From the NCBI RefSeq assembly GCF_008369325.1, contig NZ_VOBI01000003.1, forward strand, positions 248,001 to 312,000: DNA of 64,000 nucleotides. Direction: 5' to 3'. The stretch's first letter is position 1, and each line of letters opens with the position of its first letter. Made by a program: the position numbers and the translations under genes. The notes under the pieces were generated by a model, which made no database searches, was not told where the DNA came from, and saw nothing but the letters and a program-made list of their open reading frames with translations. Below, piece by piece: positions 1 through 9,117 of the stretch. The DNA is from Pseudomonas sp. ANT_H12B. Its GTDB lineage: Bacteria; Pseudomonadota; Gammaproteobacteria; Pseudomonadales; Pseudomonadaceae.

Positions 1-1530
1 ACTGCGCTAAACCTGATTCCCGGCCAACTGAGCCTTGCCCAACTGCGTGATGTTTATCAGCAACCGGTCAAAATCACCCTCGACAGCAGCGCCTCGGCGC
101 AGATCGAAGCCAGCGTTGCCTGCGTGGAACAGATCCTCGCCGAGAACCGCACCGCTTATGGCATCAACACCGGTTTCGGCCTGCTGGCCTCGACCCGCAT
201 CGCCAGCGAAGACCTGGAAAACCTGCAGCGCTCGCTGGTGCTGTCTCACGCCGCCGGTGTCGGCGAGCCGATCAGCGACGCGCTGGTGCGACTGGTCATG
301 GTGCTCAAGGTCAACAGCCTGAGCCGTGGTTTCTCCGGCATTCGTCGCGTCGTGATCGACGCACTGATCGCCCTGATCAATGCCGAGGTTTACCCGCACA
401 TTCCATTGAAAGGTTCGGTCGGTGCATCCGGCGACCTGGCGCCTTTGGCCCACATGTCGCTGGTGCTGCTGGGCGAAGGCAAGGCTCGCTACAAAGGCGA
501 GTGGATGGAAGCCACTGAAGCGCTGAAAGTCGCCGGTCTGACCCCGTTGACCCTGGCTGCCAAAGAAGGCCTGGCGCTGCTCAACGGTACTCAGGTTTCC
601 ACCGCTTACGCGCTGCGTGGTCTGTTCGAAGGCGAAGACCTGTTCGCCGGCGCCTTGGCCATTGGTGGCATGACGGTTGAAGCGGTCTTGGGCTCGCGCT
701 CGCCGTTCGACGCCCGCATCCACGCCGCTCGTGGCCAGAAAGGCCAGATCGACGCCGCTGCCGCTTACCGCGATCTGCTGGGCGAGCGCAGTGAAGTATC
801 CGACTCGCACCAGAACTGCGAAAAGGTCCAGGACCCGTACTCCCTGCGCTGCCAGCCGCAAGTCATGGGCGCCTGCCTGACCCAGTTCCGTCAGGCCGCC
901 GAAGTGCTCGCCATCGAAGCCAACGCCGTCTCCGACAACCCGCTGGTGTTCGCCGCTGAAGGCGACGTGATCTCCGGCGGTAACTTCCACGCCGAACCGG
1001 TGGCCATGGCTGCCGACAACATGGCGTTGGCCATCGCGGAAATCGGCTCCCTGAGCGAGCGTCGTATCTCGCTGATGATGGACAAGCACATGTCGCAACT
1101 GCCGCCGTTCCTGGTGGCCAATGGCGGCGTGAACTCCGGCTTCATGATCGCCCAGGTGACTGCGGCGGCATTGGCCAGCGAGAACAAGGCGCTGTCCCAT
1201 CCGCATTCGGTGGACAGCCTGCCGACGTCGGCGAACCAGGAAGACCACGTTTCCATGGCCCCGGCGGCTGGCAAACGCCTGTGGGAAATGGCCGAAAACA
1301 CGCGAGGTGTTCTCGCGGTGGAATGGTTGGCGGCGTGCCAGGGTCTGGATCTGCGTGAGGGTTTGAAGACCTCTGCGAAGCTGGAAAAGGCTCGTGCCAT
1401 CCTGCGTGCCGAAGTGCCGTTCTATGAGAAGGATCGCTTCTTTGCGCCGGACATCAATGCGGCGAGCGAGTTGTTGGCGACGCGTTGCCTGAATGAGTTG
1501 GTCACGGCGAAGTTGCTGCCGAGCCTGTAA
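1..1530 (+). CDS. hutH: Histidine ammonia-lyase (5' end missing)
   Basis: Deaminates histidine to urocanate, the first step of the Hut pathway; cytoplasmic homotetramer in the family. The frame is open from base 1, so the start lies upstream of the window; about 509 residues remain, close to the family's full length of about 510. The Ala-Ser-Gly triplet that cyclises to the MIO electrophile is at 424-432, inside [12 protein letters not shown]. The downstream QDPYSLRC segment also fits the aromatic ammonia-lyase family. It is followed by a REPIN and then the hut permease, hutI and hutG on the same strand. The ATG at 124 is internal and should not be taken as the start. Confidence 0.97.
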   Translation, partial: TALNLIPGQLSLAQLRDVYQQPVKITLDSSASAQIEASVACVEQILAENRTAYGINTGFGLLASTRIASEDLENLQRSLVLSHAAGVGEPISDALVRLVMVLKVNSLSRGFSGIRRVVIDALIALINAEVYPHIPLKGSVGASGDLAPLAHMSLVLLGEGKARYKGEWMEATEALKVAGLTPLTLAAKEGLALLNGTQVSTAYALRGLFEGEDLFAGALAIGGMTVEAVLGSRSPFDARIHAARGQKGQIDAAAAYRDLLGERSEVSDSHQNCEKVQDPYSLRCQPQVMGACLTQFRQAAEVLAIEANAVSDNPLVFAAEGDVISGGNFHAEPVAMAADNMALAIAEIGSLSERRISLMMDKHMSQLPPFLVANGGVNSGFMIAQVTAAALASENKALSHPHSVDSLPTSANQEDHVSMAPAAGKRLWEMAENTRGVLAVEWLAACQGLDLREGLKTSAKLEKARAILRAEVPFYEKDRFFAPDINAASELLATRCLNELVTAKLLPSL

Positions 1531-1538
1531 TGGCCCCA

Positions 1539-1600
1539 TCGCGAGCAGGCTCACTCCCACATTGGAATGCATACCCCTGTGGGAGTGAGCCTGCTCGCGA
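1539..1600. repeat. REP pair (short REPIN) between hutH and hutT
   Basis: Two inverted copies of a 20-22 base unit, GCGAGCAGGCTCACTCCCAC and its reverse complement, flank an 18-20 base spacer. The whole can fold into a large hairpin inside the hut transcript. It is the shortest member of the repeat family in this window. Confidence 0.9.
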
Positions 1601-1640
1601 TTCGATTTTTGCGTCGAACAAGAATAATTAGGGACGAGCA

Positions 1641-3050
1641 ATGCAACAGTCAGAAAAGGGTTTGAAACGCGGGCTCTCTGCCCGACATATTCGCTTCATG
1701 GCGCTGGGGTCGGCTATCGGCACCGGGCTGTTTTACGGTTCTGCCTCGGCCATTCAAATGGCCGGGCCTGCGGTACTGCTTGCCTACCTGATTGGTGGCG
1801 CAGCGGTGTTCATGGTCATGCGCGCCCTCGGCGAGATGGCGGTGCACAACCCGGTGGCCGGCTCTTTTGGCCAGTACGCCAGCACCTACCTGGGGCCGAT
1901 GGCGGGCTTCATCCTCGGCTGGACCTACGCGTTCGAAATGGTCATCGTCGGCATGGCCGACGTCACCGCGTTCGGTATTTACATGGGCTTCTGGTTTCCG
2001 GAAGTCGATCGCTGGATCTGGGTGCTGGGCATCGTTTCGGTCGTCGGCGGCTTGAACCTGTGCAACGTCAAAGTCTTCGGTGAAATGGAGTTCTGGCTGT
2101 CGCTGCTCAAGGTCGCGGCCATTGTCGCAATGATCCTTGGCGGCTTCGGCATCATGCTGTTCGGCATCAGCAGCGCCCCCGGCGCCCAGGCGACCGACAT
2201 CAGCAATCTCTGGAGTCATGGCGGCTTCATGCCCAACGGCGTGGGCGGCCTGATCGCTTCGTTTGCGGTGGTGATGTTTGCGTTCGGCGGCATCGAAATC
2301 ATCGGCGTGACCGCCGGTGAAGCCAAAGACCCGCAGCGCGTGCTGCCACGGGCGATCAACGCGGTACCGTTGCGTATCTTGCTGTTCTACGTGCTGACGA
2401 TGTTCGTGCTGATGTCGATCTTTCCATGGCAGCAGATCGGCAGCCAGGGCAGCCCGTTCGTGCAGATTTTCGACAACCTTGGGATCAGCTCGGCGGCGAC
2501 TATTCTCAATATTGTGGTGATCTCGGCGGCGGTATCGGCGATCAACAGTGACATTTTCGGTGCTGGCCGCATGATGTACGGTCTGGCCCAGCAAGGTCAT
2601 GCACCCAAGGGCTTCGCCAAGCTGTCGCGCAATGGCGTGCCGTGGATGACGGTGGTGGTGATGAGCGGCGCGTTGCTGCTGGGCGTGTTGTTGAACTACC
2701 TGATTCCGGAAAACGTCTTTCTGTTGATCGCTTCCATCGCAACCTTTGCGACGGTGTGGGTCTGGCTGATGATTCTGCTCACCCAAGTGGCGATGCGTCG
2801 TTCCATGAGCGCCGAGCAGGTCGCACAACTGAAATTCCCGGTGCCGTTCTGGCCCTATGCGCCGATGGCGGCGATTGCCTTCATGCTGTTCATCTTTGGC
2901 GTGCTGGGCTATTTCCCGGACACCCAGGCAGCTCTGATCGTCGGCGTGGTCTGGATTGTATTGCTGGTGCTGGCCTACCTGACGTGGGTGAAACCGGCGG
3001 CAGGCAAGGCAGTACCGGTGGAGCGTGAACCTTCTTTTTCTCATCGATAA
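1641..3050 (+). CDS. hutT: APC-family amino acid permease, probably histidine transporter
   Basis: A 469-residue, about 12-helix inner-membrane transporter of the amino acid/proton symporter (AAT) family. The N-terminal block [20 protein letters not shown] and the [13 protein letters not shown] stretch are typical of that family. ATG at 1641 follows a GGGACGAG ribosome site. It sits between hutH and hutI, the position of the histidine-specific HutT described in P. fluorescens, and would supply substrate to the pathway. Homology alone cannot separate it from proline (ProY) or other AAT permeases; the histidine assignment rests on context. Confidence 0.82.
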   Translation: MQQSEKGLKRGLSARHIRFMALGSAIGTGLFYGSASAIQMAGPAVLLAYLIGGAAVFMVMRALGEMAVHNPVAGSFGQYASTYLGPMAGFILGWTYAFEMVIVGMADVTAFGIYMGFWFPEVDRWIWVLGIVSVVGGLNLCNVKVFGEMEFWLSLLKVAAIVAMILGGFGIMLFGISSAPGAQATDISNLWSHGGFMPNGVGGLIASFAVVMFAFGGIEIIGVTAGEAKDPQRVLPRAINAVPLRILLFYVLTMFVLMSIFPWQQIGSQGSPFVQIFDNLGISSAATILNIVVISAAVSAINSDIFGAGRMMYGLAQQGHAPKGFAKLSRNGVPWMTVVVMSGALLLGVLLNYLIPENVFLLIASIATFATVWVWLMILLTQVAMRRSMSAEQVAQLKFPVPFWPYAPMAAIAFMLFIFGVLGYFPDTQAALIVGVVWIVLLVLAYLTWVKPAAGKAVPVEREPSFSHR

Positions 3051-3067
3051 CCTAACGGAGGCCACGG

Positions 3068-4273
3068 ATGAAAACTCTCTGGCAACACTGTCACGTCGCA
3101 ACCATGGCGCAAGGCGCCTACTCGATCATCGAGGATGCGGCCATCGTGACGTCAGGAGCGCACATCGAGTGGATCGGCCCACGCGCTGAACTACCGTCGG
3201 GCGAATACCCGGCAGTCAATGATCTTAAAGGGGCCTGGGTGACGCCGGGCCTGATCGACTGCCACACCCACACGGTGTTCGGTGGTAACCGCAGCGGTGA
3301 ATTCGAACAGCGTCTGCAAGGCGTCAGCTATGCAGAAATCGCAGCGGCCGGTGGTGGCATCGCCAGCACCGTGCGCGCCACTCGCGCGGCCACTGAAGAT
3401 GAACTGTTCGCCAGCGCCGCCAAGCGTCTGAAGAGCCTGATGCGCGACGGCGTGACCACGGTCGAAATGAAATCCGGCTACGGCCTGGACCTGGCCAGCG
3501 AACGCAAGATCCTGAGGGTCATCCGCCGTCTCGGCGCCGAGCTCCCGGTCAGCGTGCGCAGCACCTGCCTGGCCGCTCACGCCCTGCCGCCGGAATACGC
3601 GGACCGTGCCGACGACTACATCGATCACATCTGCGCCGAGATGCTCCCGGCCCTGGCCGCCGAAGGGCTGGTGGATGCGGTGGACGCGTTCTGTGAGTAC
3701 CTGGCGTTTTCGCCGGCGCAGGTCGAGCGCGTATTCATCACCGCGCAGAACCTCGGCTTGCCAGTGAAGCTGCATGCCGAGCAATTGTCGTCGCTGCACG
3801 GTTCGAGCCTGGCGGCGCGTTACCACGCACTGTCGGCCGATCACCTGGAATTCATGACCGAAGACGACGCCATCGCCATGGCCAAGTCCGGCACCGTTGC
3901 GGTGCTGCTGCCCGGCGCGTTCTACTTTCTGCGGGAAACCCAATTGCCGCCGATGGAGGCTTTGCGCAAACACGGCGTGAAAATCGCTATCGCCAGCGAC
4001 CTCAACCCCGGCACCTCACCGGGGCTGTCGTTGCGTTTGATGCTGAACATGGCGTGCACCTGTTTCCGCATGACCCCGGAAGAAGCCTTGGCGGGTGCAA
4101 CGATTCATGCCGCCACCGCGCTAGGCATGGCTGAAACCCACGGTTCGCTGGAAGTCGGCAAGTGTGCAGATTTCGTCGCCTGGCAAATCGATCGTCCGGC
4201 CGACCTGTCGTACTGGCTGGGCGGTGACCTGGAAAAACGCGTCGTGCGTCACGGCGTTGAAGTGAGCATTTAG
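3068..4273 (+). CDS. hutI: Imidazolonepropionase
   Basis: Hydrolyses 4-imidazolone-5-propionate to N-formimino-glutamate, third step of histidine breakdown. 401 residues, the usual family length. Metal-binding HxH is at residues 66-68 ([10 protein letters not shown]); further amidohydrolase signatures are KLHAEQ and [14 protein letters not shown] at 3068 has CGGAG 7 bases upstream. It starts 17 bases after the permease and ends 10 bases before hutG, so the three are probably co-transcribed. The second-step gene hutU (urocanase) is not in the window and presumably lies upstream of hutH. Confidence 0.97.
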   Translation: MKTLWQHCHVATMAQGAYSIIEDAAIVTSGAHIEWIGPRAELPSGEYPAVNDLKGAWVTPGLIDCHTHTVFGGNRSGEFEQRLQGVSYAEIAAAGGGIASTVRATRAATEDELFASAAKRLKSLMRDGVTTVEMKSGYGLDLASERKILRVIRRLGAELPVSVRSTCLAAHALPPEYADRADDYIDHICAEMLPALAAEGLVDAVDAFCEYLAFSPAQVERVFITAQNLGLPVKLHAEQLSSLHGSSLAARYHALSADHLEFMTEDDAIAMAKSGTVAVLLPGAFYFLRETQLPPMEALRKHGVKIAIASDLNPGTSPGLSLRLMLNMACTCFRMTPEEALAGATIHAATALGMAETHGSLEVGKCADFVAWQIDRPADLSYWLGGDLEKRVVRHGVEVSI

Positions 4274-4283
4274 GAGAACAGTT

Positions 4284-5087
4284 GTGGATAAGGTTCTGAA
4301 CTTCAAACAAGGCCGCGTGCCGCTGCTGATCAGCATGCCCCACGCCGGCCTGCGTCTGACCCCGACCGTCGAAGCCGGGTTGATCCCCGACGCGAAAAGC
4401 CTGCCCGACACTGACTGGCACATCCCGCAGCTTTACGAATTTGCTGCCGAGCTGGGCGCCAGCACCTTGGCCGCCGAGTACTCGCGTTTTGTCATCGACC
4501 TGAATCGACCGTCTGACGACAAGCCTTTGTATGCCGGCGCTACCACCGGTTTGTATCCGGCGACGCTGTTCGACGGTATCCCGTTGTTCCGTGAGGGCAT
4601 GGAACCGTCGGTGGCAGAACGGGCGACTTATCTTGAGCAGGTCTGGACGCCTTATCACAGCACCTTGCAAAACGAATTGGCGCGACTGAAAGCCGAGTTC
4701 GGTTATGCGCTGCTGTTCGACGCGCACTCGATCCGTACGGTGATCCCGCATCTGTTCGATGGCAAACTGCCGGACTTCAACCTTGGCACTTTCAACGGCG
4801 CCAGTTGCGATCCACAGCTTGCGACTCAATTGGAAGCGATCTGCGCCAAGCATACGGATTACAGCCATGTGCTGAACGGTCGCTTCAAGGGCGGGCACAT
4901 CACCCGGCATTACGGTAACCCGGCCGAGAACATTCATGCGGTGCAACTGGAGTTGGGCCAGTGCACGTACATGGAAGAGTTCGAGCCGTTCCGTTATCGC
5001 CCGGACCTGGCGGCGCCGACTCAGGTGGTGCTCAAGGAATTGCTGCAAGGCCTGCTGGCCTGGGGCGAGAAGCACTACAAACGTTAA
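4284..5087 (+). CDS. hutG: N-formylglutamate deformylase
   Basis: Releases formate and glutamate from N-formylglutamate, the last step of the five-step Hut route used by pseudomonads. 267 residues with the family's ISMPHAGLRL N-terminus and a LLFDAHSIR motif carrying likely zinc ligands. GTG start at 4284, chosen because AGGAGAAC lies just upstream and the next frame upstream is hutI. Its presence shows that formimino-glutamate is processed through HutF-type deimination rather than one-step formiminoglutamase; hutF itself is not in this window. Confidence 0.95.
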   Translation: MDKVLNFKQGRVPLLISMPHAGLRLTPTVEAGLIPDAKSLPDTDWHIPQLYEFAAELGASTLAAEYSRFVIDLNRPSDDKPLYAGATTGLYPATLFDGIPLFREGMEPSVAERATYLEQVWTPYHSTLQNELARLKAEFGYALLFDAHSIRTVIPHLFDGKLPDFNLGTFNGASCDPQLATQLEAICAKHTDYSHVLNGRFKGGHITRHYGNPAENIHAVQLELGQCTYMEEFEPFRYRPDLAAPTQVVLKELLQGLLAWGEKHYKR

Positions 5088-5267
5088 CGTCTGACGCATA
5101 ACACTGTGGGAGCGAGTTCGACTTGATAACGGATGACGACAGTCGCCACCGTGCAAAACACGGTCGCCACAGGTCGCTTTTACCGCTCGTCTGCTGCGTA
5201 ATGTTTGGCCACGGTGCACAAAGACACCGGCCCGACAATAATCCGCTGCCGCACGAGACTCTCCCCA

Positions 5268-6215
5268 ATGAAAAGACTGTTTACCCGCTGTCTCTCAATC
5301 CTCTGCGGCACTGCTCTCCTGAGCACCAGCGTCCTGGCCAGTGACGACGCTTCCTGCAAGGCCGTGCGCATGGGCGTGGTCAACTGGACCGACGTGATCG
5401 CCACCAGCGGCGTAGCTGACGTACTGCTCAATGGCCTCGGCTACGAAAGCAAACAAACCAGCGCTGTGCAGCAAATCATCTTTGCCGGCATCCGCGACAA
5501 GCGTCTGGACATCTACCTCGGTTACTGGAAACCGGCGATGGACAAAAACATCGCGCCGTTTCTGGCCGCCAATCAAGTGAAAGTCATGGACAAACCGAGC
5601 CTGGCCGACGCGCAGGCAACCCTCGCCGTTCCTGAGTATGTCGCCGAAGCGGGTCTGAAAACTTTCGCCGATATCGCCAAATTCAAGGATCAGCTCGGCG
5701 GCAAAATCTACGGCATCGAGCCGGGCAGCGGCGCCAACACCACCATCAAAACCATGATCGAGACCAATCAATTTGGCTTGAAGGATTTCAAGCTGATCGA
5801 GTCGGGTGAAGCCGGCATGCTGGCCGCCGTTCAGCGGGCGGTGAACCGCAAGGAATTCGTGGTGTTCGTCGGCTGGACCCCGCACCCGATGAACATCAAC
5901 ATGAAGATCGCCTACTTGACCGGCAGCGAAGACGTTTACGGCCCGAACGAGGGCGCCGCCACCGTCTCCACCGTGACCGCGCCGGATTACGCCCAGCGCT
6001 GCCCGAACGTAAACCGTCTGCTGGAAAACCTGACCTTCACCGCCGCCCAGGAAAGCCAGTTGATGGTGCCGATCATGGAGCGCAAGACGCCGCAGGACGT
6101 TGCCAGACAATGGCTGCGTGATCATCCCGAGGATCTGCAGCGTTGGCTCGCCGGTGTCAGCAGTTTTGATGGTAAGGATGGCGTGGCAATTGTTCAGGCC
6201 AGTTTGAAAAACTGA
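5268..6215 (+). CDS. Orphan choline/betaine-type ABC substrate-binding protein
   Basis: A 315-residue periplasmic binding protein of the OpuAC/ProX family. The start at 5268 opens a normal signal peptide (MKRLFTRCLSILCGTALL, cleavage after SVLA); a longer open frame from 5205 adds a non-signal stretch and is unlikely. Tryptophans in VVNWTDV, YLGYWKPAM and VFVGWTPHP are placed as in the aromatic box that binds quaternary ammonium groups in ChoX/CbcX. No permease or ATPase gene is adjacent. Orphan binding proteins that share one CbcWV core are known in Pseudomonas (CaiX, BetX, CbcX). It could instead be a HutX-like histidine binder, given the hut neighbours. Confidence 0.75.
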   Translation: MKRLFTRCLSILCGTALLSTSVLASDDASCKAVRMGVVNWTDVIATSGVADVLLNGLGYESKQTSAVQQIIFAGIRDKRLDIYLGYWKPAMDKNIAPFLAANQVKVMDKPSLADAQATLAVPEYVAEAGLKTFADIAKFKDQLGGKIYGIEPGSGANTTIKTMIETNQFGLKDFKLIESGEAGMLAAVQRAVNRKEFVVFVGWTPHPMNINMKIAYLTGSEDVYGPNEGAATVSTVTAPDYAQRCPNVNRLLENLTFTAAQESQLMVPIMERKTPQDVARQWLRDHPEDLQRWLAGVSSFDGKDGVAIVQASLKN

Positions 6216-6226
6216 CATCAAAACTT

Positions 6227-6316
6227 GTGGGAGCGAGCTTGCTCGCGAAGAGGGCGTGTCAGTCGACATTAATGTTGGCTGACCCTCAGCCTTCGCGAGC
6301 AAGCTCGCTCCCACAA
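6227..6316. repeat. REPIN, 90 bp
   Basis: Left arm GTGGGAGCGAGCTTGCTCGC, right arm its near-exact reverse complement ending in CCCAC; the spacer holds its own inverted repeat around GTCAGTCGAC/GGCTGAC. Lies between the binding-protein gene and the esterase gene. Translation across it produces a false MGASLLAK leader on the esterase. Confidence 0.92.
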
Positions 6317-6358
6317 AGTTGCACTCCACAACCCCCTGAACGGGCAGGCACCAGGCTT

Positions 6359-7279
6359 ATGACTCCTTACCCGCTTTCCGAACAGATGGCGGCTTTCGTC
6401 GAGAAAACCGTCAGTTTCAACAGCCCTGACGGCAGCCTCGCCGGTTTGCGCCAGGCCTACAGCGGGATGTGCCGGGCGTTCACCCCGTTGCGTCCCGCCG
6501 GGCTGTATGTGGTGGATTTCGAGTTGGCCGGCGTGCCGGTGCGGTCTTATCAACCGGCGGTTTCGCCGCCGACCAGCGGTTGCCCGTGCATCGTTTATCT
6601 GCACGGCGGCGGTTGGGTGGTGGGGGATCTGGACTCCCACGACTTCATCTGCGCCGAACTGGCGTCGACGCTCGGCGTGCTGGTGATCGCCGTCGATTAT
6701 CGGTTGGCGCCGGAGCATCCGTTTCCGGCGGCGTTCGAGGATTGTCTGAGTGTCTGGCGTGCGCTACGGACCGGGCCATTCCGGCTCGATCCCGAGCGTA
6801 CGCTGGTGGTCGGGGACAGCGCCGGTGGCAACCTTGCGGCGGCGTTGTGCCTGGCGTTGCGCGATGCAGGCGAGCCATTGCCGGCTGCGCAGGTGCTGAT
6901 CTATCCGGGGCTGGGCGGTGATCACCGATTGCCGTCGCGCAGTGAATGCGTCGATGCTCCCTTGCTCAGCAGCAGCGATCTGGACTGTTATCACGCCCTG
7001 TACTTGCGCGGCACCGGACAGCCAAGTGCCTATGCGATGCCGTTGCTCGCCGAGGATTTCAGCAGGTTGCCGCCAGCCTTGATCGCCGTGGCGCAATTCG
7101 ATCCGTTGCGCGATGACGGCACGCTCTACGCCGAGCGACTGAACGCAGCAGGCGTGGCCGCGACGCTTTATTACGGCGAGGGGTTGGTCCACGGCTGTTT
7201 GCGGGCGCGGGGGCAGGTCGCCGAGGTCGATGCACTCTATGAAATGCTGCTCGGCTATTTGTCTGAAAAAACCGGCTGA
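6359..7279 (+). CDS. Alpha/beta hydrolase, hormone-sensitive-lipase (HSL) family esterase
   Basis: 306 residues. The oxyanion-hole HGGG is at residues 82-85 and the nucleophile elbow GDSAGG places catalytic Ser at 155, both diagnostic of the HSL family (bacterial family IV); the His is probably in LVHGC near residue 280. Such enzymes hydrolyse short-chain carboxylic esters; the natural substrate cannot be told. Start chosen at ATG 6359; an in-frame ATG at 6227 would add 44 residues that are only translated REPIN. No signal peptide, so cytoplasmic. It stands alone between a repeat and pip. Confidence 0.85.
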   Translation: MTPYPLSEQMAAFVEKTVSFNSPDGSLAGLRQAYSGMCRAFTPLRPAGLYVVDFELAGVPVRSYQPAVSPPTSGCPCIVYLHGGGWVVGDLDSHDFICAELASTLGVLVIAVDYRLAPEHPFPAAFEDCLSVWRALRTGPFRLDPERTLVVGDSAGGNLAAALCLALRDAGEPLPAAQVLIYPGLGGDHRLPSRSECVDAPLLSSSDLDCYHALYLRGTGQPSAYAMPLLAEDFSRLPPALIAVAQFDPLRDDGTLYAERLNAAGVAATLYYGEGLVHGCLRARGQVAEVDALYEMLLGYLSEKTG

Positions 7280-7392
7280 AAAACTCTGACTCTGCAAGGC
7301 ATGCTCATTGGCGTAATTCGGGTTTATGATGCCGGACGGCAGAATAATTGAAGTCCCCCCAGGGATGACCTCGACCCCTTACGGAGCGCGCA

Positions 7393-8364
7393 ATGCAGAC
7401 TTTGTACCCGCAGATCAAACCCCACGCCCGGCACGATCTGGCCGTCGATGAAACCCACACGCTGTATGTCGACGAAAGCGGTTCGCCGGAAGGTTTGCCG
7501 GTTGTATTCATCCACGGCGGCCCCGGCGCCGGGTGTGATGCCCAGAGCCGTCGGTATTTCGATCCGAACCTGTATCGCATTGTGACCTTCGACCAGCGCG
7601 GTTGCGGTCGTTCCACGCCCCACGCCAGCCTGGAAAACAACACCACCTGGGATCTGGTCGCCGACCTTGAGCGGATTCGCCAGCACCTTGGCATCGAAAA
7701 ATGGGTGTTGTTTGGCGGTTCGTGGGGCTCTACCCTGGCGCTGGCCTACGCGCAAACCCACCCGGAGCGTGTACACGGTCTGATTCTGCGCGGGATTTTT
7801 CTCTGCCGTCCGCAGGAAATCGAGTGGTTCTACCAGTGTGGCGCCAGTCGTCTGTTCCCCGATTACTGGCAGGACTACATCGCGCCGATCCCGCTGGACG
7901 AGCGCGAAGACTTGCTCTCGGCTTTCCACAAGCGCTTGATCGGCAACGATCAGATTGCCCAGATGCACGCGGCCAAGGCTTGGTCCACCTGGGAAGGCCG
8001 GACCGCCACCCTGCGCCCGAACCCGATGGTGGTCGATCGTTTTTCCGAGCCACAGCGCGCACTGTCGATTGCCCGCATCGAATGTCACTACTTCACCAAC
8101 AATGCGTTCCTTGAGCCCAACCAGCTGATCCGCGACATGGGCAAGATCGCCCATTTGCCTGGCGTGATCGTCCACGGTCGCTACGACGTGATCTGCCCGC
8201 TGGACAACGCCTGGGAACTGCATCAGAACTGGCCGAACAGTGAATTGCAGGTGATCCGTGACGCCGGCCATGCCGCCTCCGAACCTGGCATTACCGACGC
8301 ACTGGTTCGCGCCGCCGATCAGATGGCCCATCGTCTGCTCGACCTGGCTCCTGAAGAAGCATGA
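7393..8364 (+). CDS. pip: Proline iminopeptidase
   Basis: Alpha/beta-hydrolase (peptidase family S33) that removes N-terminal proline from peptides. 323 residues. Oxyanion HGGPG at 41-45, DQRGCGRS at 67-74 and the nucleophile motif GGSWGS with Ser110 are the Pip signatures; the final GHAASEP gives the His. ATG at 7393 follows ACGGAGCG. Its last four bases ATGA overlap the start of dtd, so the two are translationally coupled. Confidence 0.95.
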   Translation: MQTLYPQIKPHARHDLAVDETHTLYVDESGSPEGLPVVFIHGGPGAGCDAQSRRYFDPNLYRIVTFDQRGCGRSTPHASLENNTTWDLVADLERIRQHLGIEKWVLFGGSWGSTLALAYAQTHPERVHGLILRGIFLCRPQEIEWFYQCGASRLFPDYWQDYIAPIPLDEREDLLSAFHKRLIGNDQIAQMHAAKAWSTWEGRTATLRPNPMVVDRFSEPQRALSIARIECHYFTNNAFLEPNQLIRDMGKIAHLPGVIVHGRYDVICPLDNAWELHQNWPNSELQVIRDAGHAASEPGITDALVRAADQMAHRLLDLAPEEA

Positions 8365-8798
8365 AGGGCCTGCTGCAGCGTGTGCGTGGCGCGCGAGTCG
8401 AGGTAGCGGGGGAGGTGGTTGGCGCGGTCGATCAGGGTTTGTTGGTGCTGGTGGCCGTCGAGCCCGAGGACACTCGGGCAAGCGCCGACAAACTTCTGCA
8501 TAAGCTGCTTAACTATCGTGTATTCAGTGACGCCGAGGGCAAGATGAATCTGTCCCTGGCGGATGTAGGCGGTGGGTTGTTGCTGGTCTCTCAGTTCACT
8601 TTGGCCGCTGACACAAAGAACGGGTTGCGCCCGAGTTTTTCGACCGCTGCCCCTCCGGCCCTTGGCGAGGAAATTTTCGACTATCTGTTAGGCAAGGCGA
8701 AACAGGTGCATGGCACTGTGGCATCAGGTAGATTCGGCGCGGATATGCAGGTGCACCTGGTCAATGATGGCCCGGTAACCTTCCTGTTACAGACCTGA
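8361..8798 (+). CDS. dtd: D-aminoacyl-tRNA deacylase
   Basis: Hydrolyses D-amino acids (for example D-Tyr) from mischarged tRNA and so proofreads chirality. 145 residues, the standard DTD length. The two cross-subunit active-site motifs are visible: SQFTLAADT (usual SQFTL) and NDGPVTF (usual NxGP-V-T with the Gly-cisPro pair). Starts within the pip stop codon. A 319-base gap separates it from opgG. Confidence 0.96.
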   Translation: MKGLLQRVRGARVEVAGEVVGAVDQGLLVLVAVEPEDTRASADKLLHKLLNYRVFSDAEGKMNLSLADVGGGLLLVSQFTLAADTKNGLRPSFSTAAPPALGEEIFDYLLGKAKQVHGTVASGRFGADMQVHLVNDGPVTFLLQT

Positions 8799-9117
8799 AA
8801 GCGCTTGAAACATGTTTTTAAGCCCATTTCGACTGAAAACAGGGTTTTTTCGCGAGAAATACTTGGTCGCCCCTGATGCGTTGTCACGCGGCCTACTAGA
8901 TAATCGCGCGCTACGGGGATCAGCGTTCGTTGGTCCATTTGACTTAGGTAGAGACTTGTCCTGGACCGTTTGGGGAATCATTTAGCCCCATCGGAGTCGG
9001 AATAATGCTCGCCAACTTGGCAAGAGTGGTCTGTAGGATCGGTTTTTTCATGCCGTTACCGCACAGGCACTTTAACTGGCCGTTGGTTTTTTGATCTGTT
9101 TTCGGCGAGGGTTGCTC
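8799..9117. other. Intergenic region dtd-opgG, no gene recognised
   Basis: 319 bases. I see no REP unit, no clear intrinsic terminator and no convincing sigma-70 promoter; GATAAT near 8898 lacks a -35 box at the right distance. A 57-codon open frame (8812-8984, plus strand) has no recognisable family and no ribosome site, so I do not call it. The opgGH promoter and any leader must lie here. Confidence 0.5.

Noticed and set aside
7..1641. 544-codon open frame antisense to hutH
   Set aside because: Low-complexity His/Arg/Gln-rich composition typical of shadow frames; hutH is unambiguous.
6227..6358. Upstream start for the esterase gene
   Set aside because: The added residues are translated REPIN; the ATG at 6359 opens the normal HSL N-terminus.
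8812..8984. 57-codon frame upstream of opgG
   Set aside because: No ribosome site, family or conserved neighbour that I can see.
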